From positions 52,162,504 to 52,226,503 of the forward strand of contig CM042012.1 of the NCBI GenBank assembly GCA_023525715.1: 64,000 bases of DNA. The letters run 5' to 3'. The position numbers were made by a program, and so were the translations under genes. Of this stretch, positions 1 to 10,110 are shown piece by piece. Each line of letters begins with the position of its first letter. Positions within the stretch are counted from its first letter, which is position 1. The DNA is from Cichorium intybus (Eukaryota; Streptophyta; Magnoliopsida; Asterales; Asteraceae). Below the pieces are notes generated by a model. That model did no database searches. It was not told the DNA's origin and was given only the letters and a program-made list of their open reading frames with translations.

Positions 1-1
1 A

Positions 2-1114
2 ATGGCAGAAAAAACTCTCGGAAAAAGAAAAAAAGAAAATTCGTACAAAGACATTGCAGAAAGGACTGTTTCAAAACCAAAGCACCAATGCCAGTCGGAG
101 CAACAAATTAGGAATTGGTTGGCGCTCCCATCTGATGTAACGGCCAATATACTATACCGAATCGGTGTTATTGACATACTCAAGAATGCACAAAAAGTTT
201 GCACTACTTGGCGTAAAATCTGCAAAGATCCTGCCATGTGGAGGGTCATTCATATGGGGGAAATTTGGCGTATGCATTCGCAGTCACAGGAGATGTGTAA
301 GGATGCTGTGAATCGAAGTCAAGGCCAACTGGTTGATATCAGCATTGTGAATTTCATCAATGATGAGCTTTTTCAGTATATTGCTGATAGGTATGTGAGC
401 TTAAATGACAAAGATATGATGTTCAATGTTACTTCATTTTTCCACATAGATATTGGATTTGAGAATCAGTTCCAATCTCGGTATAACCCAAAAGTGATCA
501 TTTCTTTTATCTTTTTTTGTATCTTTAACAGATCAAGTCAACTCAAGAGGCTTAAAATTGTGGGTTGGCACCGTGGTACACATGGGTACTCAATCCTAGC
601 TTTGAAAAAATTTCTAATGTTGGAGGAACTCAAAATTTACAAGATTAAAATATCGAAAGAAGCTATTGAAACTATTGGCAGTTGTTGCCCCATGCTAAAA
701 ACACTGAAAGTGAATTATGAAACTTGTATGTATTGGCATGGAGGTACTGATGAGAAGTCCTTAATGATCCGTAATAGGACAGCTATCGCTATTGGTGAAA
801 ACCTACATGGTTTAAGGCATCTTGAACTCATTGGAAACAACATGACAAATATTGGGCTGCAGGCGATTTTGGATGGTTGTGGTCATCTTGAATCACTTGA
901 TTTGCGTCAGTGCTTGTACATTGATCTCAAAGGAGACATGGGGAAAAAATGTTCAGAAAAGATTAAATGTCTGAAGCTACCCGAAGATTCTCTTGAAGGA
1001 TGTCTGTACGTTCATCAAAAAATTTGCTTGAGATGTGAATATGATAATGAGGCTGCGTGCCTAGGCGGGATGGACTTTGAAGATTGGACAACCGTTGATT
1101 ACGGAGATGACTAG
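2..1114 (+). CDS. F-box/LRR protein (SKIP19/FBL23-like), two exons
   Basis: Probable substrate receptor of an SCF ubiquitin ligase. The F-box lies at about residues 38-85 (LALPSDVTANIL, then VCTTWRKICKDPAMWR), where it would bind a SKP1-like adaptor. It is followed by leucine-rich repeats (LKRLKIVGW, LEELKIYKIKIS, LKTLKVNY, LRHLELIGNNMTNIG, LESLDLRQC) that would bind the target. The open frame runs unbroken for 370 codons, but residues 131-177 are hydrophobic and unlike the family. That stretch starts with GTATGT and ends with TTTAACAG, so I read it as an intron (391-531). Coding would be 2-390 joined to 532-1114, giving 323 aa, with the join restoring ADRSSQLKRL. The ATG is at base 2, so a longer start outside the window is possible. 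Family call firm; target unknown. Confidence 0.85.
   Translation: MAEKTLGKRKKENSYKDIAERTVSKPKHQCQSEQQIRNWLALPSDVTANILYRIGVIDILKNAQKVCTTWRKICKDPAMWRVIHMGEIWRMHSQSQEMCKDAVNRSQGQLVDISIVNFINDELFQYIADRYVSLNDKDMMFNVTSFFHIDIGFENQFQSRYNPKVIISFIFFCIFNRSSQLKRLKIVGWHRGTHGYSILALKKFLMLEELKIYKIKISKEAIETIGSCCPMLKTLKVNYETCMYWHGGTDEKSLMIRNRTAIAIGENLHGLRHLELIGNNMTNIGLQAILDGCGHLESLDLRQCLYIDLKGDMGKKCSEKIKCLKLPEDSLEGCLYVHQKICLRCEYDNEAACLGGMDFEDWTTVDYGDD
391..531 (+). other. stopless, frame-neutral intron of the F-box gene
   Basis: Donor AG|GTATGTGAGC and acceptor CTTTAACAG preceded by a T-rich tract (TTTCTTTTATCTTTTTTTG). Length 141 bp, exactly 47 codons with no stop, so retention would insert 47 residues instead of truncating. 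Removing it joins the IADR and SSQLKRL segments as expected for this family. No transcript evidence is available here. Confidence 0.75.
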
Positions 1115-1413
1115 ATTTATGGACTTATGTAAATGTCGTGTAAGTTATACACGGCTGTTTTTTCTTTCTGATATTTGTCAAAAATCAAGTAAAAGAAGCT
1201 AATTTTCCTCAATATTTCTTACTAAAATTATTGTAAGGGTTGCATTTGAAATTACTAATGGTTGTTGTTTTGTTGTTTTTGAAGGTGTGGCTGTTTACAC
1301 AAAAACCTTTCTTTTTTATCTGACAACGTAATGACATCAGGACTATCTATATGCTGCATTTCTATATGGTTTTGACCGTTTCCTTTTTTGTGCTCAAACT
1401 TGGGTATAGACTA
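1115..1413. other. 3' flank of the F-box gene
   Basis: AT-rich non-coding sequence, presumably 3' UTR and downstream DNA. No further gene seen. Confidence 0.5.
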
Positions 1414-1803
1414 ACGCTGTGTTCCCGAGTCTCATTTAATGGGAGAAAGGAAGAGAAATGGGTGGAATTGGGAGGAAAAGAAAAGTTTTTATGTTCCCGA
1501 GTTTTTTTACGGAAGGAAGTGGAAAGAAGATAAAGGAATTGGAGGGTTAATATTCTCTCCTAACTTTCCTTCCGATTTGGAAGGATTTGGAAGGAAAGGA
1601 AATTACTAGTAAAAATAACACTTAATTATAACTTTCATTTCCCTTCCTTTCCACTCGGGAACACATAAAACGTTTCTTTCCTTTAATTTTTTTTCGACTC
1701 GGGAACACGAAAATATAACTTTCATTTCCTTTCCTTTCCCTTCTTTTCTCTCCTTTTCTTTTCTTTTCTTTTATCTCCATGCTAAAACTCGGGAACACAG
1801 CGT
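1414..1803. mobile_element. fold-back MITE with 17-bp perfect inverted ends
   Basis: ACGCTGTGTTCCCGAGT at 1414-1430 is repeated in perfect inverted form at 1787-1803. The core GTTCCCGAGT or its complement recurs inside (about 1494, 1652 and 1696). The left arm is purine-rich (GGAGAAAGGAAGAG) and the right arm pyrimidine-rich (CTTTTCTTTTCTTTT), so a single strand could fold into a long hairpin. There is no coding capacity and no convincing target-site duplication. Superfamily not assigned. Two short reading frames across it are chance. Confidence 0.6.
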
Positions 1804-2329
1804 AAAGATGTTATGTTGTTTTGCTGGTTAATGAAATATTTTTCGGGGTTTTTGTATCTTAAATTATATTTAAAAAAAGACCAATTAATCCCTGACCGGC
1901 AATTCTTATTCAATATGTATGATGATCGATGAACAGGAAAGCATACACACACTTCCGAATTTTGTGTTTTTTTATGTTTAATTAGTTGTTTAGAAATTAA
2001 CAACTGCAATCAACATGTATTATAGTTCATGGAATGTGTCTGGAACAATTTATATCTGGCAAAATTTTAAATTTCAAAATCACTTTTTAAAGGAAATAAT
2101 CATATTCTTTGCAAGGTGCTTTATATAGAAAGGCCAGATTGACGGCTTTTAGACTACCGATGTGAAGAGTCAAGACCGTCAATTTCCCTCTTTTCACTAC
2201 TGCTACCCTAAAAGAAGCCGTTCCTTATGCTCTCTAACATTGCTAGCACTTTGCAAGGTGCTTTATAGAGAAAAAACAAATGGGATCCATGACCACCAAT
2301 TCTACAATAGTATGAATCTAAATTACTTT
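1804..2329. other. intergenic, with an 18-bp direct repeat
   Basis: Non-coding. TTTGCAAGGTGCTTTATA occurs at 2108-2125 and again at 2250-2267, 142 bp apart, followed by similar bases (TAGAAA and GAGAAA). It could be a small local duplication or an insertion footprint. Nothing else seen. Confidence 0.4.
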
Positions 2330-2496
2330 TATTGAGCTATTTAACACGTGTCAATTTCTGTTAGAATTAGTTCGGTATTTAATTCAGTTAGAAGTTAGTT
2401 AGTAGTTTTATTCATTACAGCATTATACTTTCTTTGTATATAAGTACTATTCGTTAATGAAAGAAAAGTAACTGCTTTCAATTGTATGAGCTAAAA
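2330..2496 (+). repeat. 5' LTR of the decayed copia element
   Basis: Matches the two copies at 6915-7069 and 7070-7236. It contains TTTGTATATAAGTA, a plausible TATA box, and a G-box-like CACGTG near the start. The right edge is set by the primer-binding site. Confidence 0.7.
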
Positions 2497-2508
2497 TGGT
2501 ATCAGAGC
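2497..2508 (+). other. primer-binding site (initiator Met-tRNA)
   Basis: TGGTATCAGAGC is the classic plant copia site, complementary to the 3' end of tRNA-iMet. It directly follows the 5' LTR. Confidence 0.85.
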
Positions 2509-2571
2509 TTTAGATCCATACCTTATTCCACAAATTCGTGTTCATAATTTTGCAATTTTGGATTCATAATC

Positions 2572-5500
2572 ATGAATTCCAATCCTCTCGATACTCCTTC
2601 TAATAATCATCCTAATCCTGAATCATTTGCTCTTAATCCAAAGAGCAATGATCCAAATATGTTTCTCGTATCCAATCCTTTAAGCGGTAATGAAAATTAC
2701 ATGCAGTGGAAGTAGTACTCAATTCAAATCGCCTTAGGAGCGAAGAGGAAAGCTGGATTCATTAACGGTACTCACAAGAAGCCGGATAATGAAGGAACTG
2801 AGCTTGATGACTGGATCAGCAATGATTGCATGGTTCGGTCTTGGCTCCTAAATGCAATTTCTAAAGAAATTGTTGGAGCTTTTGTATTTTCGACTTCTGC
2901 ACGTGAACTGTGGCTTGATCTGGAAGAGCATTTAGGAGAAAGCAATGGTCTATTAATATACCAATTACAGAGATAGATAGCTTCAATTAATCAAGGTGAT
3001 TCCTCTTTGTCTAAATACTATACGAAGCTTAAACAACCGTGGGATCAACTTAATTGCATTACCGAATTGCCTCCTTGCAACTGTGGATCTGCAAAGGCAT
3101 TATCAGACTTGAATTTATCAATCGATTGATGCAATTTCTAATGGGACTTAATGATACTTATGAAAATTTGAGGAATCAAATTTTAGTTCTCGATCCATTA
3201 CCATCTGTACACAAAGCTTATTCCATGGCCTTAAGTGTCGAAAAGCAAAGAGAGGTCCAAATCAATTTCTCAGCTTCTACTGAAGTTACAGCGTTATTTG
3301 CAAAATCAAATACTCAAACCTCTAACAATAAGAAATCCTTCCAAAATAAACCAAAACATGATCCAAAATCGAAGTCCAATGCTGATCGTTACTGTATTTA
3401 TGCAATCTTAAAGGACATACCAAGGACGTTTCTTTCAAAATACATGGACGTCCTGACTGGTTCAAAGAACTTAAGGAGAAAAAGAAAGCTAATCATTCTG
3501 CAAATATGGTGAATCAAGATGATAATCCATTACAGATAGCCTGTTCTCAAACTCCACAAAACAATAACTCCATGGATCAATTATTTCAGTAATTCAGTCA
3601 CTTCATGAAGGCTAATCATAAAGTTGAACATTACGCAAATTTTTCTCACTTTGGAGATTTTGCAGGTATGAATATTTCCTTATTAAATTCGTTACGAAGC
3701 AATCAATTCGATAAAAACACTTGGATTCTTGATACCGGGGCTACAACACATATGTGTGCTGGTTTATCGTATGTTGAAAAATCTAGTAAGCTTGATAAAT
3801 ATACTCCTATTTTCTTGCCTGATCGATAAAATCAGTCTCTCACAAAGGATTAATCACGTTAAGTTCCAGATTAGTTCTAAGAGATGTTCTACACGTACCA
3901 GAGTTTAAGTGCAACTTGTTATCAGTTCAAGCTCTTTCTGATTCAGCTCAAGTAGTGTTCAAATTTTATCCAAAATACTGCGTTTTGCAGGACCTGATAA
4001 CCGAGGAAGTGGTGGCTGAAGGAAAAGTAGTTGGAAGGCTCTACATATTGGATAATAGTAGCATAGTTAATCTTCTTTCATGTAATGTGAATGTAGTCAT
4101 TTTAAGATACCAACAGTTATTGAAAAATGTAATAAGGACAAGAATAAGAACAAAGATGCTGTTTTTGTTTGGCATAAAATATTGGGACACACTTCTCATG
4201 GTGTATTAAATCACTTAGACTTCATTTCAATCAAGGATGTTCCGAGTATTGAACCTTGTATACCTTGTCATCAAGCTAAACAACACCGATTTCCATTTAA
4301 CACTAGTGAATCAGTCACTGATGGAATTTTTTCAGCTAATTCATGCAGTTGATGATCATTCCAGAGCCACTTGGACTTTTATATTGAATGATAAAACCGA
4401 AACCTTCCTAACTCTATCAAATTTCCTTTCTTATACCTTAAACCAGTTCAATACCTCAGTCAAAATTATTAGAACCGACAATGGGACTGAATTTGTAAAC
4501 TACAATTGTTCAAAACGTTTTTTTTCAAAGGGCATTATTCATAAAAAGACAGCACCGTATAGTCCACAGCAAAGTGGTAGAGTGGAAAGAAAGCATCAAT
4601 ATATTCTACAAGTCGCAAGGGCATTGATGTCACAATCCCAATTACCAATTCGATTTTGGGGGCATTCTATTCTTATGGCAACATATATCATCAATATACT
4701 TCCAACAAAGGTCCTCAATTGGAAGACTCCGTATGAAAAGCTATATAACAAATGCCCATCTTATTCTAATTTTAAGTAATTTGGCTGCTTGGCTTTTGCA
4801 ATATGTTATACCTCATAAGACGAAATTTGATTCCAGGGCGACAATGTGTTGTTTCCTTGGTTATAACCCTGGTCAGAAAGCATACAAACTCTATGATCTA
4901 CATGATAACAAGATCATTATGTCACGAGACGTGATATTCTATGAAAATCATTTCCCCTTCAAAGTATCGAATACAACTCATTCTTCTGATGTCCTTCCAA
5001 TTAACAATTCCGAAGATTTGGATTTCCAGGTTCATCATCAAGATTTTATACCTTTAGAAAATTATAATTCTGATCTTCTTGATATAGAAGAACCTACAGA
5101 TGAAGAAGTAATTGAAGAAGAACCACATAATGAATAACAAGTTCAGAATGATCAAGACATTGTCAGAATTGGAACACGTGCTAGAAAACCTCCTTCTTGG
5201 CATAATGATTACCTTATGCATTGTAATACAACCCTTTCAAATACCAAAGAAACCATAAAAAACATACACTTCACCTCATTTTCCTCCCACATTTCCATAT
5301 ATACAGTCAACACTACTTACCCAACATCATAAAAGTTTTCTTACATCTGCTTCTTCTATAAACGAACCAACTTCATATGAACAAGCTTGTGAAGATATCG
5401 AATGGATAAAGGCAATGGATAAAGAGCTTTCAGCATTTGAAGAAAACAATACTTGGACAATAATACCTTTACCACCAAATAAGAAACCCATCGGTTCCAA

Positions 5501-6906
5501 ATGGGTTTATAAGGTGAAACTAAAACCAAAGGGAGAAGTAGAAAGGTACAAAGCCAGATTAGTAGCCAAGGGTTACAATCAACTTTTTGGAATTGATTAT
5601 CTTGATAGTTTTTCACCAGTTGCGAAGGTTTTGCGATGGTTGTTACTGTCAGGATCTTACTCTTTCCATCTACCTCTAATAATTGGTTTTTACACCAATT
5701 AAATATTAATAATGCATTCTTAAATGGCTACTTAGATGAAGAGGTTTATCTAACACCACCCCAAGGTTATGACAAGGCCAAGAAAGGAGAAGTATGTAAA
5801 CTAAATAAGTCCCTTTACGGATTAAAACAACCTAGTAGACAATGACACATTGAATTCTTCAACAAGTTATTAAATTTTGACTTTAAGCAGTCTTCACATG
5901 ATCATTGCTTGTTCACCAAAGGAGAATGAGAAAAATTTATCGCATTAGTCGTATACGTAGATGATGTGCTAATCACAGGTCCAAATGAAGATTGCATTAA
6001 AGAAGTAAAACAAATGTTACATGAAGCTTTCACAATTAAAGATCTAGGACAAGCGAGTTATTTTCTGGGAATAGAATTGCTTAAAACAAAGGAGGGGTTA
6101 TATGTAAATCAAAGGAAATACATTCTTGATATACTTTTGGAAGCTGGTTTAACCGAGCCAAACCAATTCCCACACCAGTAATAAAAAATGGTCAATTATC
6201 TTCCGAACAAGGAAAAGTTCTTAAAGATCCAAAGAAATATAGAAGATTAGTGGGAAGGTTGCTTTATTTAAACTTTACGAGACCTGATATTAGCTATGCA
6301 GTTCAACAGCTAAGCCAATTCTTACATTGTCCCACTAAAATTCATTGGAAAGCTGCAGTTCATGTACTAAAATATCTTAAAGGTTTACATCAACAGGAAT
6401 TTTCTTTGGAAAAAATTCATTACAAGTCACGTTAACGGCATATAGCGATTCAGATTGGGCAACTTGTAAAGACACAAGAAGGTCGCTCACTTGTTACTGT
6501 ATATTCATGGGTTCATCTCTTATTTCATGGAAAACAAAAGACGGTGTCAAAATCCTCTTATGAAGCTGAATATAGGAGTCTTGCAGCAACCGTATGTGAG
6601 CTATTATGGATTAGTTATATCCTCAGGGATTTAAAGGTGAAGTTTCAAATAGCAGTTGAACTATGGTGTGATAATAAATCAGCCATACATATAACAGAAA
6701 ATCCCATTTTTTATGAAAGAACCAAACATTTGGATATCGGCTGCCACTTAGATCGTCATCAATATAAACTTGGATTTGTTGTATCAAAACATATACCAAC
6801 AAACAGACAATTGGTAGATGTCTTTACAAAAGGATTATTCGGACCACAATTCCAACTTTTAATGTCCAAGATGAATCTTCGTGACATTCACCAAGTTTCA
6901 TCTTGA
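2572..6906 (+). pseudogene. broken copia gag-pol
   Basis: Gag begins at ATG 2572 but has an in-frame TAG after about 47 codons and another further on; gag similarity continues in other frames to about 3512. The zinc-knuckle region is frame-shifted. The protease motif WILDTGATTHMC is at about 3720. The integrase core is at 4237-4779 (VDDHSRATW, RTDNGTEF, PYSPQQSGRVERK), but the block with the first catalytic Asp appears deleted, since FFQLIH runs straight into AVDDHSR. RT pieces span 5415-6181, with YVDD at about 5955. RNase H pieces span 6250-6906, including SSYEAEYRSLA and CDNKSAIHI. At least six breaks. No product expected. Confidence 0.85.
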
Positions 6907-6914
6907 GGGGAGAA
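6905..6914 (+). other. polypurine tract
   Basis: GAGGGGAGAA directly before the 3' LTR, the expected plus-strand primer position. Confidence 0.7.
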
Positions 6915-7069
6915 TATTGAGCTATTTAACACGTGTCAATTTCTGTTAGAATTAGTTCGTTATTTAATTCAGTTAGAAGCTAGTTAGTAGTTTTATTCAT
7001 TACAGCATTCTACTTTCTTTGTATATAAGTAGTGTTCGTTAATGAAAGAAAACTAACTGCTTTCAATTA
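6915..7069 (+). repeat. 3' LTR (first of a tandem pair)
   Basis: Follows the polypurine tract. It starts TATTGAGCTATTT, has TTTGTATATAAGTAG, and ends where the next copy begins. Confidence 0.7.
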
Positions 7070-7236
7070 TATTGAGCTATTTAACACGTGTCAATTTCTG
7101 TTAGAATTAGTTTGTTATTTAATTCAGTTAGAAGTTAGTTAGTAGTTTTATTCAGTACGCCATTCTACTTTCTTTGTATATAAGTATTATTCGTTAATGA
7201 AAGAAAAGTAAATGCTTTCAATTGTATTCGCTAAAA
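7070..7236 (+). repeat. second, directly abutting 3' LTR
   Basis: A further LTR copy with no internal sequence between it and the previous one. Such LTR-LTR tandems arise by unequal recombination between elements or by circular-form integration. Its last bases (ATTGTATTCGCTAAAA) resemble the 5' LTR end. Confidence 0.65.
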
Positions 7237-7870
7237 ACTTTCTTCTTGAGATTTTCCACCTTCCATGCTTTCTTCCTTTTAACTGTCAATCTCCATCTTT
7301 TAAGATCTTCGCTCTAAGAGCTCTAGACCCGGTCTCTGTTTATTCCAGCTATCTTTAACAATATCATCGAAGTTGTCGTCTTCAAACCATGATGTAAAAA
7401 GACAGAAAGCTGATGCTCCAAAATCAGGACCGTTAGAACCAACAATATCGGACAATGATCCGGATGTAAGCATGGTAGAGCGATAGAGGACACGCTTGGC
7501 CAGCAGTTAAGAAAATTTACCGACACGAAAAAACGAGCAGCCCATATGAAGGTACGGCCACTGAGATTAAGATCAAGTAGCCCCGCATTCTCAATAACTT
7601 TTTTGAAAATATGAGCTCCATTATTGGAAATAATAGAACCTTTCCTCTCCTTGGGACATATGACTTCATTGAAGTCCACAGAGACGATCCAGATTCTATC
7701 ATTGTCGTTGGCTATTATAGTTGATAACGTATTCTAAAGGTTCAATGTGTTGCTGTCTTCATGTGGTGCGTAGACGTTGACCACCGCCGTGTGACAGTTA
7801 CTAGATTTCCAGGTTCCTAGTGTGATAATATAATTCCGACCAACCTTAGTGGAACTAAGACTCTCCCCAT
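7237..7870 (-). pseudogene. LINE (L1-type) endonuclease remnant
   Basis: Read on the minus strand: VVNVYAPHE near 7760-7790, then VDFNEVICPKERKGSI, NAGLLDLNLSGRTFIW and HPDHCPI. These are the ordered blocks of the apurinic-type endonuclease of plant L1 elements (NVYAP, GDFN, SDHCP). Stops and frameshifts split it, including one near 7730 and others in the SVNFLNCWPSV region. No reverse transcriptase follows; the left side stops at the copia LTR. The block from 7686 up is repeated at 18575, inside the large duplication. Confidence 0.75.
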
Positions 7871-9421
7871 TGGTGGCCCGGGAAGAGTCGGTCACCACTT
7901 TTTCTTTTAAAAAGAATTAAAAATTCAAAACCATTTGGTGGCCTAGGCATTTATGACCTGGATCGTTTTTTTACAATATAACAATTGAAATCTATTGATT
8001 CGTAATAATATTTATTGGATTACATTTATTATCTTAAAAATCTAACATTATCTCAATAAAAAAATAAAAGCTATATTAAAATTGGTAAAAATCTAACATT
8101 ATCTCAATAAAAAAAATAAAAGCTATACTAAAATTGGTAAGTTTTTCTCTCTATATAAAGTATAAGAGATAAGTTCTAACATAAAACCAAATTATATTAC
8201 CTAACTGTAGAACCACGATCTTAATCGTTTGATTAGATTTCTTTATTAAGGGTATGATGGTAAAATGGAAATACTAGAAATAAGAATCTTCAATAAATAC
8301 GTCCAGTAATTTAACAAATGTTCATCAATGAACAAACGTTCTTCTCCTTCTTTGTAAATAAACATATGTCGATAAATGAACATATGTTCATCAATGAACA
8401 TACATTCATCTCTTTCTCTGTATATTCATACTCTATAATTGAACATATGTTCATAAATGAACAAATGTTTATCAATGAACAAATGTTCATCAATGAACAT
8501 ATTATCTCAATTGATGTGCTGGTAAACCACACATGCTCCATCAACCATGATAATTTATGAGATACTACACATTACAACTCTTTATTAGTACCTATTAATG
8601 TGTTGGTTAACCACACACGCTCCACTAACGATTTATAAAGTGTAATGTGCAATTTTAATGGGTTAGCATACTAATTCACATTTTTCCTAAAGTAACTAGA
8701 TTTGAGATTTTAAATAAAAGGTTCTAGTACTTTTAATAACATTATACTTTTAATGAGATTTAGTGTCCTATCAAATCTATTCTGCTAACGACCCTCCACT
8801 AATCAAGGAAGCGGTGCGTGAGAGTGGACACTCATTCAACTGCCATTTTATATGCAGTTTTCTTATACCTCCTTATAGACCAGCTTCATGAATGAGGCAT
8901 AATAGCAATTTGATGACTGATTCTTATACATATAAACTATTAACAATTAATAATAATATATATATACGGTGTATTTTAAACCTTTTAAAATACTAGGTTT
9001 ATTTATTTCAAATTTCGAAAATTAAGCACTTGATTTAAATTTAAAATTAAACCAAAAAATGATTTAATGTTAATCTATTAATTAACAATTAATTAAATAA
9101 ATTAAATCAAATAAGGATTAACTAATTAAATCAATCAAATAATTTAATCCTAATCCTAACCCTCTATTTTTCGAAAATTAGGGTATAGGAGTTATCCAAT
9201 TTTAATTATTTCTTTTTAGGCAAGTAAAATAATAATTACCAAAATTAGGAAACCCTAAAACCTAGCCTTTTCTTTCGAAAATCATGGCGAGGAGGCTAGG
9301 GTTTCAAAACGCTAACCCTAGTCGGATTTCATGGCTTTTAGTGCTTAAATTCTATAAATCGTAATTGATCAAATTATACTATTATAACTATTCAATAGAA
9401 AAAAATTAGGTATAATACCAC
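7871..9421 (-). mobile_element. internal part of a truncated LTR element (copy X)
   Basis: Lies next to an LTR (9422-9591 plus 14217-14861) and begins with a decayed primer-site-like TGGTATTATA (minus strand, 9411-9420). No gag or pol was recognised. It contains a palindromic minisatellite at about 8317-8500 and AT-rich filler. The same sequence occurs at 18790-20591 in X'. Without protein domains the class is uncertain: a LARD-like derivative or a deleted element. Confidence 0.45.
8317..8500. repeat. palindromic minisatellite based on TGTTCATCAATGAACA
   Basis: The unit is itself an inverted repeat (TGTTCAT / ATGAACA around CA). About seven variants recur, such as CATATGTTCATCAATGAACA and ATGTTCATAAATGAACA. 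Both strands stay open (80 and 77 codons) because of the repeat. The copy at 19424-19625 has one more 18-bp unit. Confidence 0.7.
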
Positions 9422-9591
9422 TGATAGGATTTAGGTAAAACAAATAAACTTAAAAACGATGAAGTTCACATGCAACCTAAACGATCTATGTTTTCACTAT
9501 TGAACCTATAACTAAGAACATCAAATAAGAAACCCTAGAAACCCTAAGCAATTTTCAAAATACTAAAGAAAGGGCTTAGGATTACATACCT
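9422..9591 (-). repeat. LTR of the truncated element, part 1 (copy X)
   Basis: Together with 14217-14861 this forms an approximately 800-bp LTR, minus strand, starting TGTTGGATTAGG at 14861 and ending CCTATCA at 9422. The hAT interrupts it. The uninterrupted copy is 20592-21388. Confidence 0.55.
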
Positions 9592-9658
9592 CAGTGGCGG
9601 ATGCAGTAGGGGCTAAGGGGTACAACTGCATCCCCAAAAAAAAATTGTATATGTATAT

Positions 9659-9661
<3 letters not shown>

Positions 9662-9691
<30 letters not shown>
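9662..9691. repeat. TA microsatellite
   Basis: Imperfect then perfect TA run directly left of the MITE at 9692. Confidence 0.9.
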
Positions 9692-10064
9692 GGGTCCCGT
9701 TCCGGTGAGGACTCTTTTTTCGGTGAGGACTCGTAAGGACACCTTAAAAAATTTTAAAAAAAATTTAAAAAAAATACAAATCATAAAATCAAGAATAGTA
9801 CTATATCATGATCCAAAAAAAATTGGAAAAAAAAATTTGGATCATGGAGAAACAGTAATGATACACAAAAAATTTTATTTTGTGGATCATTGTTTCATTA
9901 TAAAAAAAAATAATGATCCACAAGTTTTTTTTCGAATTTTTTTTTTCTCCAACATAGTACTATGATCCATTTTATTACTTATATTTTTGTTTTATTTTTT
10001 TTCAATTTTTTTAAGGTGTCCTCACGAGTCCTCACTTTAAGAAGTGTCCTCACCGGATCGCTTA
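9692..10064. mobile_element. inverted-repeat MITE sitting in TA repeats (Micron-like)
   Basis: The left end CCGGTGAGGACTC, then GGTGAGGACTCGTAAGG and ACACCTTAAAAAA, is mirrored on the right (AAGGTGTCCTCACGAG, GTCCTCACCGG). This gives inverted arms of about 45 bp with a few mismatches. TA runs flank both sides, as in Micron elements that target TA microsatellites. The interior is also fold-back, with repeated GATCCA blocks. Reading frames across it are not genes. Confidence 0.65.

Positions 10065-10108
<44 letters not shown>
10065..10108. repeat. TA microsatellite
   Basis: About 22 TA units directly right of the MITE. Confidence 0.9.

Positions 10109-10110
<2 letters not shown>

Larger units (their letters stand above)
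2330..7236 (+). mobile_element. decayed Ty1/copia LTR retrotransposon with an extra 3' LTR
   Basis: Order is LTR, Met-tRNA primer site, gag, protease, integrase, reverse transcriptase, RNase H, polypurine tract, LTR, LTR. That order (integrase before RT) defines copia. The LTRs are very short, about 155-167 bp, and share TATTGAGCTATTTAACACG at the start. ACTTT lies just left of the first LTR and just right of the last, a possible 5-bp target duplication though the exact edges are unclear. Many stops and frameshifts make it non-autonomous. Confidence 0.85.

Noticed and set aside
8317..8560. CRISPR-like or coding interpretation of the 8.3-kb repeats
   Set aside because: Plant minisatellite with palindromic units. 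No spacers of uniform length.
9160..9560. Telomere-like AACCCTA stretches
   Set aside because: Only isolated AAACCCTA-like words, not tandem arrays.
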